NCBI GenBank assembly: GCA_009781425.1 | Contig: WQYC01000002.1 | Coordinates: 1-64,000 of the forward strand | DNA: 64,000 nt | Reading direction: 5' to 3' | Source of the DNA: Oscillospiraceae bacterium | Lineage (GTDB): Bacteria; Bacillota; Clostridia; Oscillospirales; Ruminococcaceae | Part shown: positions 62,456-64,000 of the stretch, in pieces | Numbering within the stretch: the stretch's first letter is position 1 | Layout of the letters: each line of letters starts with the position of its first letter | Program-made: the position numbers and the translations under genes | Notes under the pieces: model-generated | Databases searched by the model: none | The model's input: the letters and a program-made list of their open reading frames with translations, nothing else | What the model was told of the DNA's origin: nothing

Positions 62456-64000
62456 TTAATTGAGAACGCCTGCGACGATTCTGAGAATTATAAGCGCGTC
62501 AGCCGTAGTAACCGCGCCGTCGCCGTTGAGGTCATATCTTAATCTTTGTTCAACTGTGAGCGTGTTCAAGCCTGCTCCATAACGAAGAACCACTAACGCG
62601 TCGGCAGTCGTGAACGTATTGGATTGCGGAGAATCAGCGAGCGCAACGCTTACAGTAAATAAATTATCGCTTGCGTTGGGTTCTGTTTTGACCGAGTAGG
62701 TGATTTTTTCTTCATGCATCGTCATTCCGAAGATGAAGCGGTTCCCTGTACCGCCGAGGTTCGCAGGAACGTGAACAGTTTCAACCGCTCCTGTCACAGG
62801 GTCGAACGAAAGAATCTCTTTAGCAGTGCTGAAATATAACAAGCCGTTGTAAGCAGCGAGCCCCGAGCGTGAAACAGGCCAAGCAGTGTAAGGGTTATTA
62901 TTTTCTGTGCCGCCCGCGTACCAAATCGCTTCAAAACTATGTACGGTTTCTGTGCGCCCTGTGCTCATATTATAGCTTTTAATAAGGTTATTATCTACGC
63001 CGCGCTCGATTTTATCGCCGTAATCATATTCAAGCCAGTAAAAATAGTCATCAAGAATCACAACCGCGCTCTTTGCACTGCGGAAAAATGCATTGCTGAA
63101 CGTAGTAGAGTTCGTCGTTCTTCCGTCGGCAGTCGCCCATTCCCAGTTGAAGTGAGTTTTGCCGATTTCATTGCCGTTAACTAAATAATAATCATAAATA
63201 ATAGAACCGTGAGAATTACCGGTAGGGTCGGGGTCGTTCCAGGTCGGGTCAATATGATACCAGCTTCCGTCAAGATAAATAATAATCCACGCGTGCGAAA
63301 TACCGCCGTCTACGTTGCCGGAAGCTATTCTGCTCTCGATTCCCGCTAATTTTAACAGATGCATATACGCTTTTGCGTAGCCGTCACAAACAGCTAACTT
63401 GTTAATAAGCGAGCCGTAAGCCGTGTGAGAAAGCGGGCGCGGCGGTCTTGCCTGAAAGCCGTTTATTTCATAGAACGAAAGTAAATCGTTGTCATAGGTT
63501 GTATTTAAAACTACATAATTATGCAGAATCAAGGCTTTTTCAAAGTCATTGCGCGCATCACGCACAAGATTAAGCACCTGCATAGCCGCAACGTTAAACG
63601 TCTTTAAGTCAGCGGCGTATTGCGCGGGCGTCATTATATATTCGGGCGAAATAGTAAATGTCGAAAAGTCGGGGAAAACCCAGTTCGCCGAAAAAGCTGT
63701 ACGAACATTAAAAAGCTGCGGGTTATTATCAATAATATACGGAATCAGCCCGCTGATGAGCCAGTTTGCCAGCTCGTGTCCGCCTTCTGCCTGTCCGCGG
63801 TTGAGCCATTCACTGTTATTTCGTATGTAATACCCGATTTCAATGCGCTCCGTGAAGCTTTCAAGGCTTGCCACTATGTATTCCTCAAATGTCATTCGTT
63901 CGGGGTTCAAGCTCGCCGCCGCCGTAATCGGCGTGATAATCATAACGCTGATTATAACTGCAAAGGTAAGCAAAATGCTCGTGGTTTTCTTAATAGTTTT
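62456..64000 (-). CDS. Secreted transglutaminase-like protein with C-terminal dockerin-like domain, 5' end probably outside window
   Basis: NKLAVCDGYAKAYMHLLKLAGIESRIASGNVDGGISHAWIIIYLDGSWYHIDPTWND; FTTADALVVLRYGAGLNTLTVEQRLRYDLNGDGAVTTADALIILRIVAGV; frame open to window end. Confidence 0.85.
   Translation of the reverse strand, partial: KTIKKTTSILLTFAVIISVMIITPITAAASLNPERMTFEEYIVASLESFTERIEIGYYIRNNSEWLNRGQAEGGHELANWLISGLIPYIIDNNPQLFNVRTAFSANWVFPDFSTFTISPEYIMTPAQYAADLKTFNVAAMQVLNLVRDARNDFEKALILHNYVVLNTTYDNDLLSFYEINGFQARPPRPLSHTAYGSLINKLAVCDGYAKAYMHLLKLAGIESRIASGNVDGGISHAWIIIYLDGSWYHIDPTWNDPDPTGNSHGSIIYDYYLVNGNEIGKTHFNWEWATADGRTTNSTTFSNAFFRSAKSAVVILDDYFYWLEYDYGDKIERGVDNNLIKSYNMSTGRTETVHSFEAIWYAGGTENNNPYTAWPVSRSGLAAYNGLLYFSTAKEILSFDPVTGAVETVHVPANLGGTGNRFIFGMTMHEEKITYSVKTEPNASDNLFTVSVALADSPQSNTFTTADALVVLRYGAGLNTLTVEQRLRYDLNGDGAVTTADALIILRIVAGVLN

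Overview
The window looks like a low-to-mid GC Firmicutes chromosome (Oscillospiraceae/Ruminococcaceae-like, judged only by gene style and dockerin-type domains) carrying one ~40.5 kb prophage. The prophage (~14517-55047) is integrated in the 3' part of a tRNA-Lys(UUU) gene, with an exact 47-bp att duplication. Left host flank: a Cys-rich secreted protein running off the left edge (missing from the ORF track because its stop lies outside the window), GH127, GNAT, an ECF S-component, DUF1893, PyrB with a PyrI-like zinc tail, MreB, CCA transferase, MtnA, PNP, a lipoprotein and a membrane TIR protein. Right host flank: tRNA-Lys, a cDPG-synthase-like GTPase, a zinc-ribbon membrane protein, KTSC, LeuA, a sigma factor and its partner, DUF4358 and a transglutaminase-dockerin protein. 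The prophage is a lambda-like head (GpA TerL, portal, ClpP/scaffold, gpD, gpE) joined to a P2-like contractile tail. Its early module has an HUH Rep-like protein, ParB, a radical-SAM DUF5131 protein, ASCH and a truncated C5-MTase.

Most interesting observations: (1) two separately located late-region cassettes share a 38-nt promoter leader (37/38 identical) and a 136-nt structured spacer (last 103 nt 101/103 identical, with one compensatory base-pair change). Each places a ribbon-helix-helix regulator before a different cargo gene (ImmA/IrrE-like peptidase; Lar-like zinc ribbon), suggesting an exchangeable moron cassette. (2) An AntA-Rha antirepressor is fused in frame to an N-terminally truncated P2 gpD baseplate hub. 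(3) The phage endolysin has a dockerin-like domain with the same truncated-repeat layout as a nearby host protein. (4) A TIR-TM-Thr-linker-extracellular repeat protein starts right after attL and may have had its promoter context changed by integration. (5) Palindromic elements sit just upstream of the scaffold, tail tube and tape measure start codons.
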